Positions 1 to 7,981 of a stretch of 64,000 bases of DNA are shown here, one piece after another. The stretch comes from Noviherbaspirillum soli (GTDB lineage: Bacteria; Pseudomonadota; Gammaproteobacteria; Burkholderiales; Burkholderiaceae_D). The stretch lies in the NCBI RefSeq assembly GCF_015352955.1, contig NZ_JACYOX010000002.1:310001-374000 (forward strand). The letters run 5' to 3'. A program made the position numbers and the translations under genes. Numbering within the stretch: the stretch's first letter is position 1; each line of letters opens with the position of its first letter. The notes under the pieces are model-generated. The model did no database searches, had not been told where the DNA came from, and saw nothing but the letters and a program-made list of their open reading frames with translations.

Positions 1-1
1 G

Positions 2-370
2 ATCGGCAACCGGGTATTGGGTTGCGACGACTGCCAACTGGTCTGCCCGTGGAACAAGTTCGCGCAGCGCGCCAGCCTGCCGGATTTCGACGTGCGCAAC
101 GGCCTGGACCAGGCAACGCTTGCGGAACTGTTCGCCTGGACCGAGCAGGAATTCGACCAGCGCCTGCAGGGCAGCGCGATTCGCCGCATCGGCCATGAGC
201 GCTGGCTGCGCAACATCGCCGTCGGCCTGGGCAATGCAGCCGATGCAGGGCTGGCCGGCGATGCCGGCATCGTCGCCGCGCTGCAGTCGCGCGCGGCGGA
301 TGATTCGCCCCTGGTGCGGGAGCATGTGGCCTGGGCGCTGGCGCGCCATGCGTTAGCGCGACAGGTATAG
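2..370 (+). CDS. queG: Epoxyqueuosine reductase, C-terminal part
   Basis: This is the 3' end of a gene entering from the left edge; the reading frame is open from base 2. QueG reduces epoxyqueuosine to queuosine in tRNA anticodons and carries two 4Fe-4S clusters and a cobalamin. The visible part begins in the cluster region with the motif GCDDCQLVCPWN (Cys-x2-Cys-x3-Cys-Pro), typical of the family. The following 100 residues are helical, with Arg/His-rich HEAT-like turns that in known QueG contact the tRNA. The last 18 bases overlap the convergent permease gene. The start and the first cluster lie outside the window. Confidence 0.9.
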   Translation: MGNRVLGCDDCQLVCPWNKFAQRASLPDFDVRNGLDQATLAELFAWTEQEFDQRLQGSAIRRIGHERWLRNIAVGLGNAADAGLAGDAGIVAALQSRAADDSPLVREHVAWALARHALARQV

Positions 371-1243
371 CCAGAGCGGCAGGGTGGCGATCGACACCAG
401 CGTGCCGGCAGAGATGATGAAGGCCACCAGCGGCGCATTGCCGCCCAGCCGCGCCGCCAGCACATAGGCGCTGGACGCGGTGGGCAGGGCGCCGAACATC
501 ACCAGGATCTGCAGCTGCAGCCAGGGCAGCCCAAACAGGCGGCCCAGCAGCATCGCCAGGGCCGGCATCGCCAGCAGCTTGACCGCGATGAAATAGGTCG
601 ACATCGCCTTTCCTTCCGACAGCCCCGACAGCCGCAGGCCGGCGCCGACCAGGATCAGGCCCAGCGCGATCGACGCATTGCCCATGCGCGACAGCAGCAC
701 GCCGGCCACCTCCGGCATCGGCAGGCCCGACAGGTTGAACAGCACGCCGCTGGCGGTGGCCAAAAGCAGCGGATTCTTCGCCAGTTCCTTCGCCAGGCCG
801 CCGCTCTTGTGGACCAGCGCATGGACCGCCGCCATATTGCACAGCGGGACGGCGAAACCGATGATCAGCGCCATCATCGAAGTGCCGTTTTCGCCGCCCA
901 GGCGGTAGGCAATCGCCAGCGCCATATAGGAATTGAAGCGAAAGGCAGTCTGCAGCGCCGACTCGAAGCTCATCGGCCCGACCTTGAACAGCGGCTTGGC
1001 CAGCCAGCCCATCGCCACGCCGCCCAGCACCAGCAGCAGCGCCGCCTGGATCAGCCTGCCGGTGGCGGAAAAGTCCAGCGGCGTGCGCGAGGTGGAATAG
1101 AACAGCAGCGCCGGGAACAGCACGTAATACACCATCTTTTCCAGCCCGGCCCAGAATTCGCTGCCCCATCGTGTGATGCGCATCAGGATCACGCCAAGCA
1201 GGATCAGGGAAAAATCGGGCAGAAGAATGGATGCGATGGACAT
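353..1243 (-). CDS. AEC-family permease (auxin efflux carrier type)
   Basis: The protein has 296 residues and about ten hydrophobic segments spread evenly along its length, the usual size and layout for the AEC family of inner-membrane carriers. Members export or import small organic acids or auxin-like compounds; the substrate cannot be read from the sequence. The start at MSIASILLPDF puts the first membrane segment directly at the N-terminus; an in-frame start 12 codons upstream (1279) would add a basic stretch and is less likely. It lies downstream of the HAD phosphatase gene on the same strand and its end overlaps queG by 18 bases. Confidence 0.85.
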   Translation of the reverse strand: MSIASILLPDFSLILLGVILMRITRWGSEFWAGLEKMVYYVLFPALLFYSTSRTPLDFSATGRLIQAALLLVLGGVAMGWLAKPLFKVGPMSFESALQTAFRFNSYMALAIAYRLGGENGTSMMALIIGFAVPLCNMAAVHALVHKSGGLAKELAKNPLLLATASGVLFNLSGLPMPEVAGVLLSRMGNASIALGLILVGAGLRLSGLSEGKAMSTYFIAVKLLAMPALAMLLGRLFGLPWLQLQILVMFGALPTASSAYVLAARLGGNAPLVAFIISAGTLVSIATLPLWLYLSR

Positions 1244-1322
1244 GGAGGGGCGCTGTCTTGCCGTGCGGCGAAAGGCCACATGTTACCGGATGAAAAGCCT
1301 GTGCCGGATGCGGCAGTCGATG

Positions 1323-1955
1323 TCAGGCCAGTTCCAGGTAGTCGCGCAGCTGCGCCACCGTGTGCGCCAGCGTGTCCGGCCGGTGCGCCGCCAGCGCATC
1401 CGGCAGGGTATAGCCCCAGCCGACCGCGGCCGCTGCCGCCCGCACGCCGCGGGCGGCCTCGATATCGCGAATCTCGTCGCCTATGCACACGGTCTGGCCC
1501 GGCGAAAAGCCGGTGCGGGCCAGCAGCGCGCGCAGCTTGCGCTTCTTGCCCAGCAGCGACACGCCGCAATCGAGATGGCGGATCAGCCCGCTCAGTGCGG
1601 GGCCGAGCACGCCCTGCACGTTGTCCCGCGAATTCGAACTCAGCACCGCCAGCTCGACGCCGGCGTCGGCCAGGTCGCGCAGCAGGGCGGGCATGCCGTC
1701 AAACAGGGGGATCTGCGCCGTCCTGGCCGCCATCAGGCGCCGGAAATCCATTGCCACCAGCGGCGCCTTCCATGGCGGCAGGCCGACATGGCGCATCAGT
1801 TGCCTGGCGTCGAGCCGGCGCAACTCGTCGAGGCTGCCGCGGTCCAGCGGGCGAAATCCGTGGACACGGGCCAGTTCGCCGAAGCTGGCGAGGAAGAAGG
1901 GAAACGAGTCGGCCAGCGTGCCGTCGAAGTCGAATACCGCAAGCCTGTGCTTCAC
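1323..1955 (-). CDS. HAD-superfamily phosphatase (phosphoglycolate phosphatase-like)
   Basis: The 210-residue protein has all HAD motifs: motif I DFDGTLADS near residue 8 with both catalytic Asp, motif II in LSSNS, a conserved Lys in the KKRK segment, and motif III/IV GDEIRD with acidic metal ligands. The insert between motif I and II is helical (cap type C1), as in Gph/PGP enzymes. It should be a cytoplasmic phosphatase for a small phosphorylated metabolite; phosphoglycolate is the family's best-known substrate but specificity is not visible. It lies 30 bases after the response-regulator gene on the same strand and may be co-transcribed with it. Confidence 0.85.
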   Translation of the reverse strand: MKHRLAVFDFDGTLADSFPFFLASFGELARVHGFRPLDRGSLDELRRLDARQLMRHVGLPPWKAPLVAMDFRRLMAARTAQIPLFDGMPALLRDLADAGVELAVLSSNSRDNVQGVLGPALSGLIRHLDCGVSLLGKKRKLRALLARTGFSPGQTVCIGDEIRDIEAARGVRAAAAAVGWGYTLPDALAAHRPDTLAHTVAQLRDYLELA

Positions 1956-1985
1956 GCGCCGTTCCTGCCTTTCATGCTGCGCGGC

Positions 1986-2576
1986 TTACTTCAGCAACCG
2001 AGCCAGTTCGACGGCGGTCTTGACGTTCATCTTGTCGAAGATGTGCGCCCGGTGCACTTCCACCGTGCGCATCGAGATGCCCAGGCAGTCGGCGATCACC
2101 TTGTTCATCTTGCCTTCCAGGATCAGGTCCAGCACTTCGCGCTCTCGCACCGACAGCGCCGCCAGACGGTCATGGATGGCGGCGGAGGCGCCCGCGCTGC
2201 GCGAGGCGGCCAGCGCCTCTTCCACCCGGTCCATCAGGCTGTTGTCGTTGAACGGTTTCTCGAAGAAATCGAAGGCGCCGCGCTTCAGGGCGCTGACCGC
2301 CATCGGCACGTCGCCGTGGCCGGTCAGGAAGATCACCGGCAGCCGTGCCGTCAGGCCGCGCGCGTCCAGCGTCTCGAACAGCGCGATGCCGCTGGTGCCG
2401 GGCATGCGGATGTCCAGCAGCAGGCATTCTCCGCCTTCGTCGAAACCGGGCCGGGTATCCAGCGCGGCGAGGAAGGCGTCGGCGCCGTCGTAGGCAGTCG
2501 CGGCAATGCCGCGCGACTGCGCCAGCCAGGACAGCGCGTCCTGGATCACTTCCTCGTCATCGACAATGTGCAGCAT
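1986..2576 (-). CDS. FixJ/TodT-family response regulator
   Basis: The 196-residue protein has an N-terminal receiver domain (residues 1-120) with acidic pocket D6/D7, phospho-acceptor D55 in LLLDIRMPG, a conserved Thr in FLTGHGD and Lys in FEKPF. It is followed by a LuxR-type helix-turn-helix (about 135-196) with LSVREREVLDLILEG and KVIADCLGISMRTVEVHRA. This is the FixJ/DctR layout. It follows its sensor-kinase gene by about 90 bases, and both are divergent from dctPQM, so it most likely activates the TRAP transporter genes. It lacks the AAA+ domain of NtrC-type DctD, so sigma-54 control is not expected. Confidence 0.9.
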   Translation of the reverse strand: MLHIVDDEEVIQDALSWLAQSRGIAATAYDGADAFLAALDTRPGFDEGGECLLLDIRMPGTSGIALFETLDARGLTARLPVIFLTGHGDVPMAVSALKRGAFDFFEKPFNDNSLMDRVEEALAASRSAGASAAIHDRLAALSVREREVLDLILEGKMNKVIADCLGISMRTVEVHRAHIFDKMNVKTAVELARLLK

Positions 2577-2666
2577 CGGTGTTCCTGTGGTAGATGGCGG
2601 GCGGCAGAGGCGCCGGCTCTGGCAAGGCAGTGTATCGGAAATTCCCGATGCGCATTCTGCGCCGCC

Positions 2667-4688
2667 TCATTGCGCCGGCAGCGCCGCATCCGCGGCGCGG
2701 GTCATGACCGGCAAGGTGAAGCGGAACACCGTGCCGCCTTGCGGATTATGGCTATGGCTCAGGGTGCCGCCATGGAATTCCACGACGGTGCGGCAGATAT
2801 TCAGGCCCATGCCCATGCCCTCGGACTTGGTCGAAAAGAAGGGCGAGAATAGCCGTTCGGCCACGTCGTCCGGTATGCCGTGGCCCTGGTCGGTGACGGA
2901 GATGGCAATCATCGGCGTGGCCGCGCTCCGGTCCAGGGCGGCATGGATGCGCAGGATGCGGCGCGCCGGCTGCGCCGTCTGCATCGACTCGATGCCGTTG
3001 CGGGTCAGGTTCAGCAGCACCTGCTCCAGCATCACGCCGTCGCCCAGCACCCTGGGCAGGCCGGGCGCGCTGTTGATGTGGATGGCCACGAAGAACTGGC
3101 GCGCCTGCAGCTCCACCAGCGGCAGCAGGCCTTCGAGCAGCTGGCCGACATCGATCGGCAGCCGCGCCGGGTCGCGCTTCCTGACGAAGGCATGGACGCT
3201 GCGGATGATCTGGCCGGCACGCTGCGCCTGGGCGCTGGCCTTTTCCAGCGCGCTCCTCAGCATGCCGTGGTCGACGCCGGATGCCGGCGCCCGCTCCAGC
3301 ATGTTCAGCGCGCCGGTGGCATAGCTGGAGATCGCCGCCAGCGGCTGGTTGAGTTCATGCGCCAGGGTGGACGCGATCTCGCCCATGCTGGCCAGGCGGG
3401 CGCTGGCCTGCAGCTTTTCCTGCTGCTGGCGGTTGATGTTCTCGGCGCGCCGCAGGTCGGAAACGTCGAGGATCGAGCCCATCCAGCCGGTCTGGCGGCC
3501 GGCATCGTCCAGCAGCGGCGCTTCGAACACCAGCACCGGGAAGCGCTCGCCGTCGGCGCGCTGGAACACCGTTTCGAAGCGCGGCGTCACGCTGCCGGCC
3601 AGCACCCGGGAAAACCGGTCCTGGTATTCATCCATCGCTTCCGGCGCCCAGTAGGGCATGGGAGGCAGGCGGCCGATGATGTCCGACGCCGGCAGCCCGA
3701 CCATCTGGCAGAACGCCGGATTGACATAGGTGACCCGTCCTTCCAGGTCGCGCGCCCGCAGGCCGGTCACCAGCGAGTTTTCCATCGCGGCGCGGAACGA
3801 GACCTGCTGGCGCAGCGCGCCCTCGGCCGCCAGCCGGCGGTTGATGTCGCGCCACAGCGCCGCCAGGCTCCATAGCAGGCCCAGCGAGAGCAGGATCACC
3901 GATCCGACCAGCAGGTTGGGCAGCAGCCGCGGCGCGCTCTTGATGCTGTTGGTGCGCAGGTTCAATACCACGCCCGGCAGGTCGAGCGCGCGGGTATGGG
4001 TGTACACATTGCGGCCGGGGCCGCCGGAGGCGCGCCGGTCCAGCACGGTGTCGTCGCTGTCGGTGAGCAGGATCTCGTTATCCTGCGCAAACCACCATGG
4101 CACCAGCTGGTCCAGGATGCTGGCGGTGGAGTAGGTCGCCACCAGGGTGCCGCGGTACTCGCTGCCGCGCAAGAGCGGTACGTAATAGTCCAGCGTCATC
4201 GCGCCGCTGGCCGAGCGCACCGGCTGGCCGTATTGCGGCGTGCGGGTTTCGCGGGCCTTTTCCAGCGCCTGGCGCGAGACCGGCGGCAGCTCGGCCAGCT
4301 TCAGCACGCTGCCATCATCGGTGCCATTGAGCTGGTTGCCATCGGCATCCAGCCAGGCGACCCGCGCCAGCTCCCGGCTGTTGCGCAGCAGGGCGTCCAG
4401 CCTGTCATTCCATTTGCGGCCTTCCAGGTAGCCCGCCAGCATGTCGGAGGCTACCAGGCGCAGGCTCTCCTCGTTGCGCCCGAGCTGGAACCGCACCGTC
4501 TGCTCCACCCACAGGGTGTCGGCGATCAGCTGCTCCTGGCGCTCGGTCGATTCCATGTGCTGCGCCTGCCAGGGAAGCCACAGCAGCGCAAACAGGAACA
4601 GCAGCAGCAGGAACACCGGCAGCAGCCAGCGCCAGGCATGCTTTCTACTTGGAAAGCCCGGCAGCGGAAAGAAAAGGGGAGCATGCAT
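2667..4688 (-). CDS. Membrane sensor histidine kinase with PAS domain (DctS-like)
   Basis: The 673-residue kinase has TM1 at about 21-40, a periplasmic sensor region of about 215 residues, TM2 at about 257-279, a PAS domain at about 295-410, a short coiled linker, then HisKA with phospho-acceptor H444 in AHELNQPL and a HATPase with an N box (LLNLTRNGIESM), G1 (DQGHGIPDD), F box (FFSTK) and G2 (GMGMGLNIC). This is the architecture of DctS/TodS-type dicarboxylate sensors. It is divergent from dctP across a 152-base region full of inverted repeats. I infer that it senses the TRAP ligand and phosphorylates the adjacent FixJ-like regulator. Confidence 0.9.
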   Translation of the reverse strand: MHAPLFFPLPGFPSRKHAWRWLLPVFLLLLFLFALLWLPWQAQHMESTERQEQLIADTLWVEQTVRFQLGRNEESLRLVASDMLAGYLEGRKWNDRLDALLRNSRELARVAWLDADGNQLNGTDDGSVLKLAELPPVSRQALEKARETRTPQYGQPVRSASGAMTLDYYVPLLRGSEYRGTLVATYSTASILDQLVPWWFAQDNEILLTDSDDTVLDRRASGGPGRNVYTHTRALDLPGVVLNLRTNSIKSAPRLLPNLLVGSVILLSLGLLWSLAALWRDINRRLAAEGALRQQVSFRAAMENSLVTGLRARDLEGRVTYVNPAFCQMVGLPASDIIGRLPPMPYWAPEAMDEYQDRFSRVLAGSVTPRFETVFQRADGERFPVLVFEAPLLDDAGRQTGWMGSILDVSDLRRAENINRQQQEKLQASARLASMGEIASTLAHELNQPLAAISSYATGALNMLERAPASGVDHGMLRSALEKASAQAQRAGQIIRSVHAFVRKRDPARLPIDVGQLLEGLLPLVELQARQFFVAIHINSAPGLPRVLGDGVMLEQVLLNLTRNGIESMQTAQPARRILRIHAALDRSAATPMIAISVTDQGHGIPDDVAERLFSPFFSTKSEGMGMGLNICRTVVEFHGGTLSHSHNPQGGTVFRFTLPVMTRAADAALPAQ

Positions 4689-4735
4689 GGCAAAGGTTGT
4701 ATCTTTTAGGAAACATTAAGTCCGGCTTTGGCTAT

Positions 4736-4768
4736 TGTGGTTATCCACAGTTGTGGCAATGGAACCAC
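4736..4768. promoter_or_regulatory. Two neighbouring GTGG/CCAC inverted repeats, candidate operator of the LuxR-type regulator
   Basis: TGTGG-TTAT-CCACA (4736-4749) is followed, with centres 18 bases apart, by GTGG-N8-CCAC (4753-4768). They lie between the divergent sensor kinase and dctP genes, where a FixJ-like activator would bind. The symmetry is seen directly; the binding role is inference. Confidence 0.4.
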
Positions 4769-4786
4769 TTGCACAGAATGTGCTGC

Positions 4787-4800
4787 CTGTTAATTAACAG
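4787..4800. promoter_or_regulatory. Perfect 14-bp palindrome CTGTTAATTAACAG upstream of dctP
   Basis: This is a perfect palindrome about 40 bases before the dctP start codon, in the leader. It could be an operator for a dimeric regulator, and its position downstream of a likely promoter would suit repression. No known consensus is assigned. Confidence 0.35.
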
Positions 4801-4840
4801 CAAGAAAAACAAGAAACATTCTTATCCACCTGGAGAAATC

Positions 4841-5845
4841 ATGAAATTCAAGTCCCTCTATCTGGCGCTGGCTGGCGCCGCCATCGTGGCCGGACCGGCC
4901 TTTGCCCAGGCGCCCATCGTGATCAAATTCAGCCATGTGGTGGCGAACGACACGCCCAAGGGCAAGGCGGCGGAGCGTTTCAAGGAGCTGGCGGAGAAGG
5001 GCACCAAGGGCCGGGTGAAGGTCGAAGTGTACCCGAACAGCACGCTGTACAAGGACAAGGAAGAGATGGAAGCCCTGCAGCTGGGCGCGGTGCAGATGCT
5101 GGCGCCGTCGCTGGCCAAGTTCGGCCCGCTGGGCGTGAAGGAATTTGAAGTCTTTGACCTGCCTTACATCTTCCCGTCCAAGGACGTGCTGTACCGCGTC
5201 ACCGAAGGCCCGGTCGGCAAGGAACTGTTCAAGAAGCTCGAACCCAAGGGCATTACCGGCCTGGCTTACTGGGACAATGGTTTCAAGATCATGTCGTCCA
5301 ACAAGCCGATGCATGTGCCGGCCGACTTCAAGGGCATGAAGATGCGCATCCAGTCGTCCAAGGTGCTCGATGCGCAGATGCGCGCGCTGGGCGCGAACCC
5401 GCAGGTGATGGCTTTCTCCGAGGTCTACCAGGCGCTGCAGACCGGCGTGGTGGACGGCACCGAGAATCCGCCGTCCAACCTCTACACCCAGAAGATGCAT
5501 GAAGTGCAGAAGCATGTGACCGTGTCCGACCATGGCTACCTGGGCTATGCGGTCATCGTCAACAAGAAGTTCTGGGACGGCCTGCCGGCGGATGTGCGCA
5601 CCCAGCTGGAAGTGGCGATGAAGGATGCGACCAAGTACGCCAACGCGATCGCCCAGCAGGAGAACGAGAAGGCCATGGCAGCGGTCAAGGCATCCGGCAA
5701 GACCGAAATCTATGCTCTGAACGACAAGGAAAAGGCCGAGTGGCGCAAGGCGCTGGCGCCGGTGCAGAAGGACATGGAAAGCCGCATCGGCAAGGCCACC
5801 ATCGACGCCGTCAACAAGGAAGCGGCCGCGCTCGGCGGCAGGTAA
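4841..5845 (+). CDS. dctP: TRAP transporter substrate-binding protein DctP
   Basis: The 334-residue periplasmic protein has a Sec signal peptide of about 22 residues (cleavage after GPAFA). The mature part begins with QAPIVIKFSHVV, the typical first strand of DctP-type receptors. The segment GMKMRIQSSKVLD contains the Arg that in the family binds the ligand carboxylate, and the segment GVVDGTENPPSN is also family-typical. The start ATG at 4841 has a GGAG ribosome site nine bases upstream; the frame is open further upstream, but that stretch does not look coding. It is the first gene of dctPQM and captures a dicarboxylate-like acid for the DctQM permease. Confidence 0.95.
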   Translation: MKFKSLYLALAGAAIVAGPAFAQAPIVIKFSHVVANDTPKGKAAERFKELAEKGTKGRVKVEVYPNSTLYKDKEEMEALQLGAVQMLAPSLAKFGPLGVKEFEVFDLPYIFPSKDVLYRVTEGPVGKELFKKLEPKGITGLAYWDNGFKIMSSNKPMHVPADFKGMKMRIQSSKVLDAQMRALGANPQVMAFSEVYQALQTGVVDGTENPPSNLYTQKMHEVQKHVTVSDHGYLGYAVIVNKKFWDGLPADVRTQLEVAMKDATKYANAIAQQENEKAMAAVKASGKTEIYALNDKEKAEWRKALAPVQKDMESRIGKATIDAVNKEAAALGGR

Positions 5846-5877
5846 TTACAAGCGGTCCGTTGCAACAGGCTCCTGTG

Positions 5878-5902
5878 GCCTGCCAGCATTGCGCTGGCAG
5901 GC
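5878..5902 (+). other. Stem-loop between dctP and dctQ
   Basis: A perfect 10-bp stem (GCCTGCCAGC / GCTGGCAGGC) with a 5-base loop lies in the 102-base gap after dctP and has no U tract. Such hairpins commonly protect the mRNA 3' end of the abundantly needed binding protein and lower expression of the membrane subunits; that role is inferred here. Confidence 0.6.
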
Positions 5903-5947
5903 TGCGTTGCGTCGGGCGGGCCAACCATGCGTCTGTAGGAGACACCC

Positions 5948-6517
5948 ATGAAAATTCTGGACCATCTCGAGGAATGGCTGATCGCCAGCCTGATGGCGGC
6001 GGCGACCATCGTCGTCTTTGTGGCGGTGGTGCACCGCTATATGTCCGGCTGGCCGATACCGGGCCTGCAGGACTGGCTGATACAACTCAACACCAGCTGG
6101 GCGCAGGAACTGACCATCTACATGTTCGTCTGGATGGCCAAGTTCGGCGCCGCCTACGGCGTGCGCACCGGCATCCACGTCGGCGTCGACGTGCTGATCA
6201 ACCGCATGAGCGGCGCCTGGTACCGCCGCTTCGTGGTGCTGGGCCTCCTGGCCGGCGCGCTGTTCACCGGCATCGTCGGCACGCTGGGCGCGACCTTCGT
6301 CTACGAGCTCAGCCATACCAGCAGCACCTCCGAAGTGCTGGAAATCCCGATGTGGATGGTCTACCTGGCCGTGCCGCTCGGATCCTACCTGATGTGCTTC
6401 CGCTTCCTGCAGGTGGCCTGGAGCTTCATCCGCACGGGCGAGCTGCCCAAGCATGACCATGCCCATGTCGAAGGCATCGATCCCAATGAAGAAGACATCG
6501 CGGGAGCCAAGGTATGA
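5948..6517 (+). CDS. dctQ: TRAP transporter small membrane subunit DctQ
   Basis: The 189-residue protein has four hydrophobic segments (about 10-30, 58-80, 98-120 and 140-160), the standard DctQ topology. The segment RTGIHVGVDVLI is characteristic of the family. The C-terminal tail is hydrophilic and His/Glu-rich. It partners DctM in the inner membrane. The stop overlaps the dctM start by four bases (ATGA), indicating translational coupling and a fixed subunit ratio. Confidence 0.93.
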   Translation: MKILDHLEEWLIASLMAAATIVVFVAVVHRYMSGWPIPGLQDWLIQLNTSWAQELTIYMFVWMAKFGAAYGVRTGIHVGVDVLINRMSGAWYRRFVVLGLLAGALFTGIVGTLGATFVYELSHTSSTSEVLEIPMWMVYLAVPLGSYLMCFRFLQVAWSFIRTGELPKHDHAHVEGIDPNEEDIAGAKV

Positions 6518-7797
6518 ATGCGCTGATCATCTTTGTATTGCTGCTGGCGCTGATGCTGACCGGCATGCCGATCTCGATTTCGCTCGGCCTCACGGTGCTG
6601 ACCTTCCTGTTCACGATGACCCAGGTGCCGATCGAGTCGGTGGCGCTGAAGCTGTTCACCGGCATCGAGAAGTTCGAGATCATGGCGATCCCGTTCTTCA
6701 TTTTGGCCGGCAACTTCCTGACCCATGGCGGCGTGGCGCGGCGCATGATCAACTTCGCCACTGCGATGGTGGGGCACTGGCACGGCGGCCTGGCGCTGGG
6801 CGGCGTGGTCGCCTGCGCGCTGTTTGCCGCGGTGTCCGGCTCCAGCCCGGCGACCGTCGTGGCGATCGGCTCGATCATCATGCCGGCCATGGTGCGCCAG
6901 GGTTATCCCAAGGGCTTCGGCGCCGGCGTGATCACCACCTCGGGCGCGCTGGGCATCCTGATCCCGCCGTCGATCGTGATGGTGATGTACTCGGTCTCCA
7001 CCAACACCTCGGTCGGCAAGCTGTTCATGGCCGGCGTGGTGCCGGGCCTGATGCTGGCCACGCTGCTGGGCCTGACCACCTGGTACCTGGCGAAGAAGCA
7101 CAACTATCCGCGCATGCCCAAGGCGAGCTGGGCCGAACGCATCACCGCGTTCCGCAAGAGCGCATGGGGCCTGCTGCTGATCGTCATCGTCATGGGCGGC
7201 ATCTATACCGGCGTGTTCACGCCGACCGAGGCGGCTGCGATGTCGGCGGTGTATGCCTTCATCGTCGCGGTCTTCGTCTACAAGGACATGGGCATGAAGC
7301 AGGTGCCCAAGGTGCTGCTGGACTCCGCGTCGATGTCGGCCATGCTGCTCTACATCATCACCAACGCGGTGCTGTTCTCCTTCCTGATGACCTCGGAAAA
7401 CATCCCGCAGGCCATGGCCGGCTGGATCATGGACAAGGGCTTTGGCGTGGTCAGCTTCCTGCTGGTGGTCAATGTGCTGCTGCTGTTGGCGGGCAACGTG
7501 ATGGAGCCGTCATCCATCGTGCTGATCATGGCGCCGATCCTGTTCCCGGTGGCGATGAAGCTGGGTATCGACCCGGTGCACTTCGGCATCATGATGGTGG
7601 TGAACATGGAGGTCGGCATGTGCCATCCGCCGGTGGGCCTGAACCTGTATGTAGCCTCCGGCATTACCAAGATGGGCATCAGCGAGCTGACGGTGGCAGT
7701 GATGCCGTGGCTGCTGACCATGCTGGGTTTCCTGCTGCTGGTGACTTATGTGCCTCAGATCTCGCTGTGGCTGCCTAATCTGCTGTATGGGAACTGA
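6514..7797 (+). CDS. dctM: TRAP transporter large membrane subunit DctM
   Basis: The 427-residue permease has about twelve hydrophobic segments and family motifs such as GIEKFEIMAIPFF, the glycine-rich LGGVVACALFAAVSGSSPAT and MCHPPVGLNLYVAS. DctM is the sodium-driven transport subunit; substrate arrives on DctP. The length is typical (about 425). It is the last gene of the operon, and a rho-independent terminator follows 24 bases after the stop. With the adjacent two-component system it forms a self-contained C4-dicarboxylate-type uptake locus; the exact ligand is unknown. Confidence 0.95.
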   Translation: MNALIIFVLLLALMLTGMPISISLGLTVLTFLFTMTQVPIESVALKLFTGIEKFEIMAIPFFILAGNFLTHGGVARRMINFATAMVGHWHGGLALGGVVACALFAAVSGSSPATVVAIGSIIMPAMVRQGYPKGFGAGVITTSGALGILIPPSIVMVMYSVSTNTSVGKLFMAGVVPGLMLATLLGLTTWYLAKKHNYPRMPKASWAERITAFRKSAWGLLLIVIVMGGIYTGVFTPTEAAAMSAVYAFIVAVFVYKDMGMKQVPKVLLDSASMSAMLLYIITNAVLFSFLMTSENIPQAMAGWIMDKGFGVVSFLLVVNVLLLLAGNVMEPSSIVLIMAPILFPVAMKLGIDPVHFGIMMVVNMEVGMCHPPVGLNLYVASGITKMGISELTVAVMPWLLTMLGFLLLVTYVPQISLWLPNLLYGN

Positions 7798-7821
7798 GTT
7801 GCGTTGAGACGCTCAGGCAAG

Positions 7822-7852
7822 AACCGTCGCTCCTGTGAGCGGCGGTTTTTTT
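7822..7852 (+). terminator. Rho-independent terminator of dctPQM
   Basis: The stem AACCGTCGCTC / GAGCGGCGGTT (11 bp, one G-T wobble) with a 4-base loop runs into seven T. It sits 24 bases after the dctM stop. Confidence 0.88.
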
Positions 7853-7903
7853 ATTGGGCTTGAGCAGGGGCTGGATGAACGATGCCTGTAGAGGAAGAAG
7901 GCC

Positions 7904-7929
7904 GCGGTTGCGGTTGCGGTTGCGGTTGC
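7904..7929. repeat. Hexanucleotide tandem repeat (GCGGTT)x4
   Basis: Four exact GCGGTT units plus GC lie between the dctM terminator and the insertion sequence. They are followed by degenerate copies (CCGTTGCCGTTG). No open frame depends on them. Confidence 0.8.
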
Positions 7930-7981
7930 CGTGGCAGTTGCTTTTGAAGTGGCCGTTGCCGTTGGAGTGAAGTCCCGTAGA

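Noticed and set aside
4753..4774. TGGCA...TTGCA resembling a sigma-54 promoter before dctP
   Set aside because: The GG and GC dinucleotides are 16 bases apart (or 10 using the other GG) and not 12, and the linked regulator lacks the AAA+ domain needed for sigma-54.
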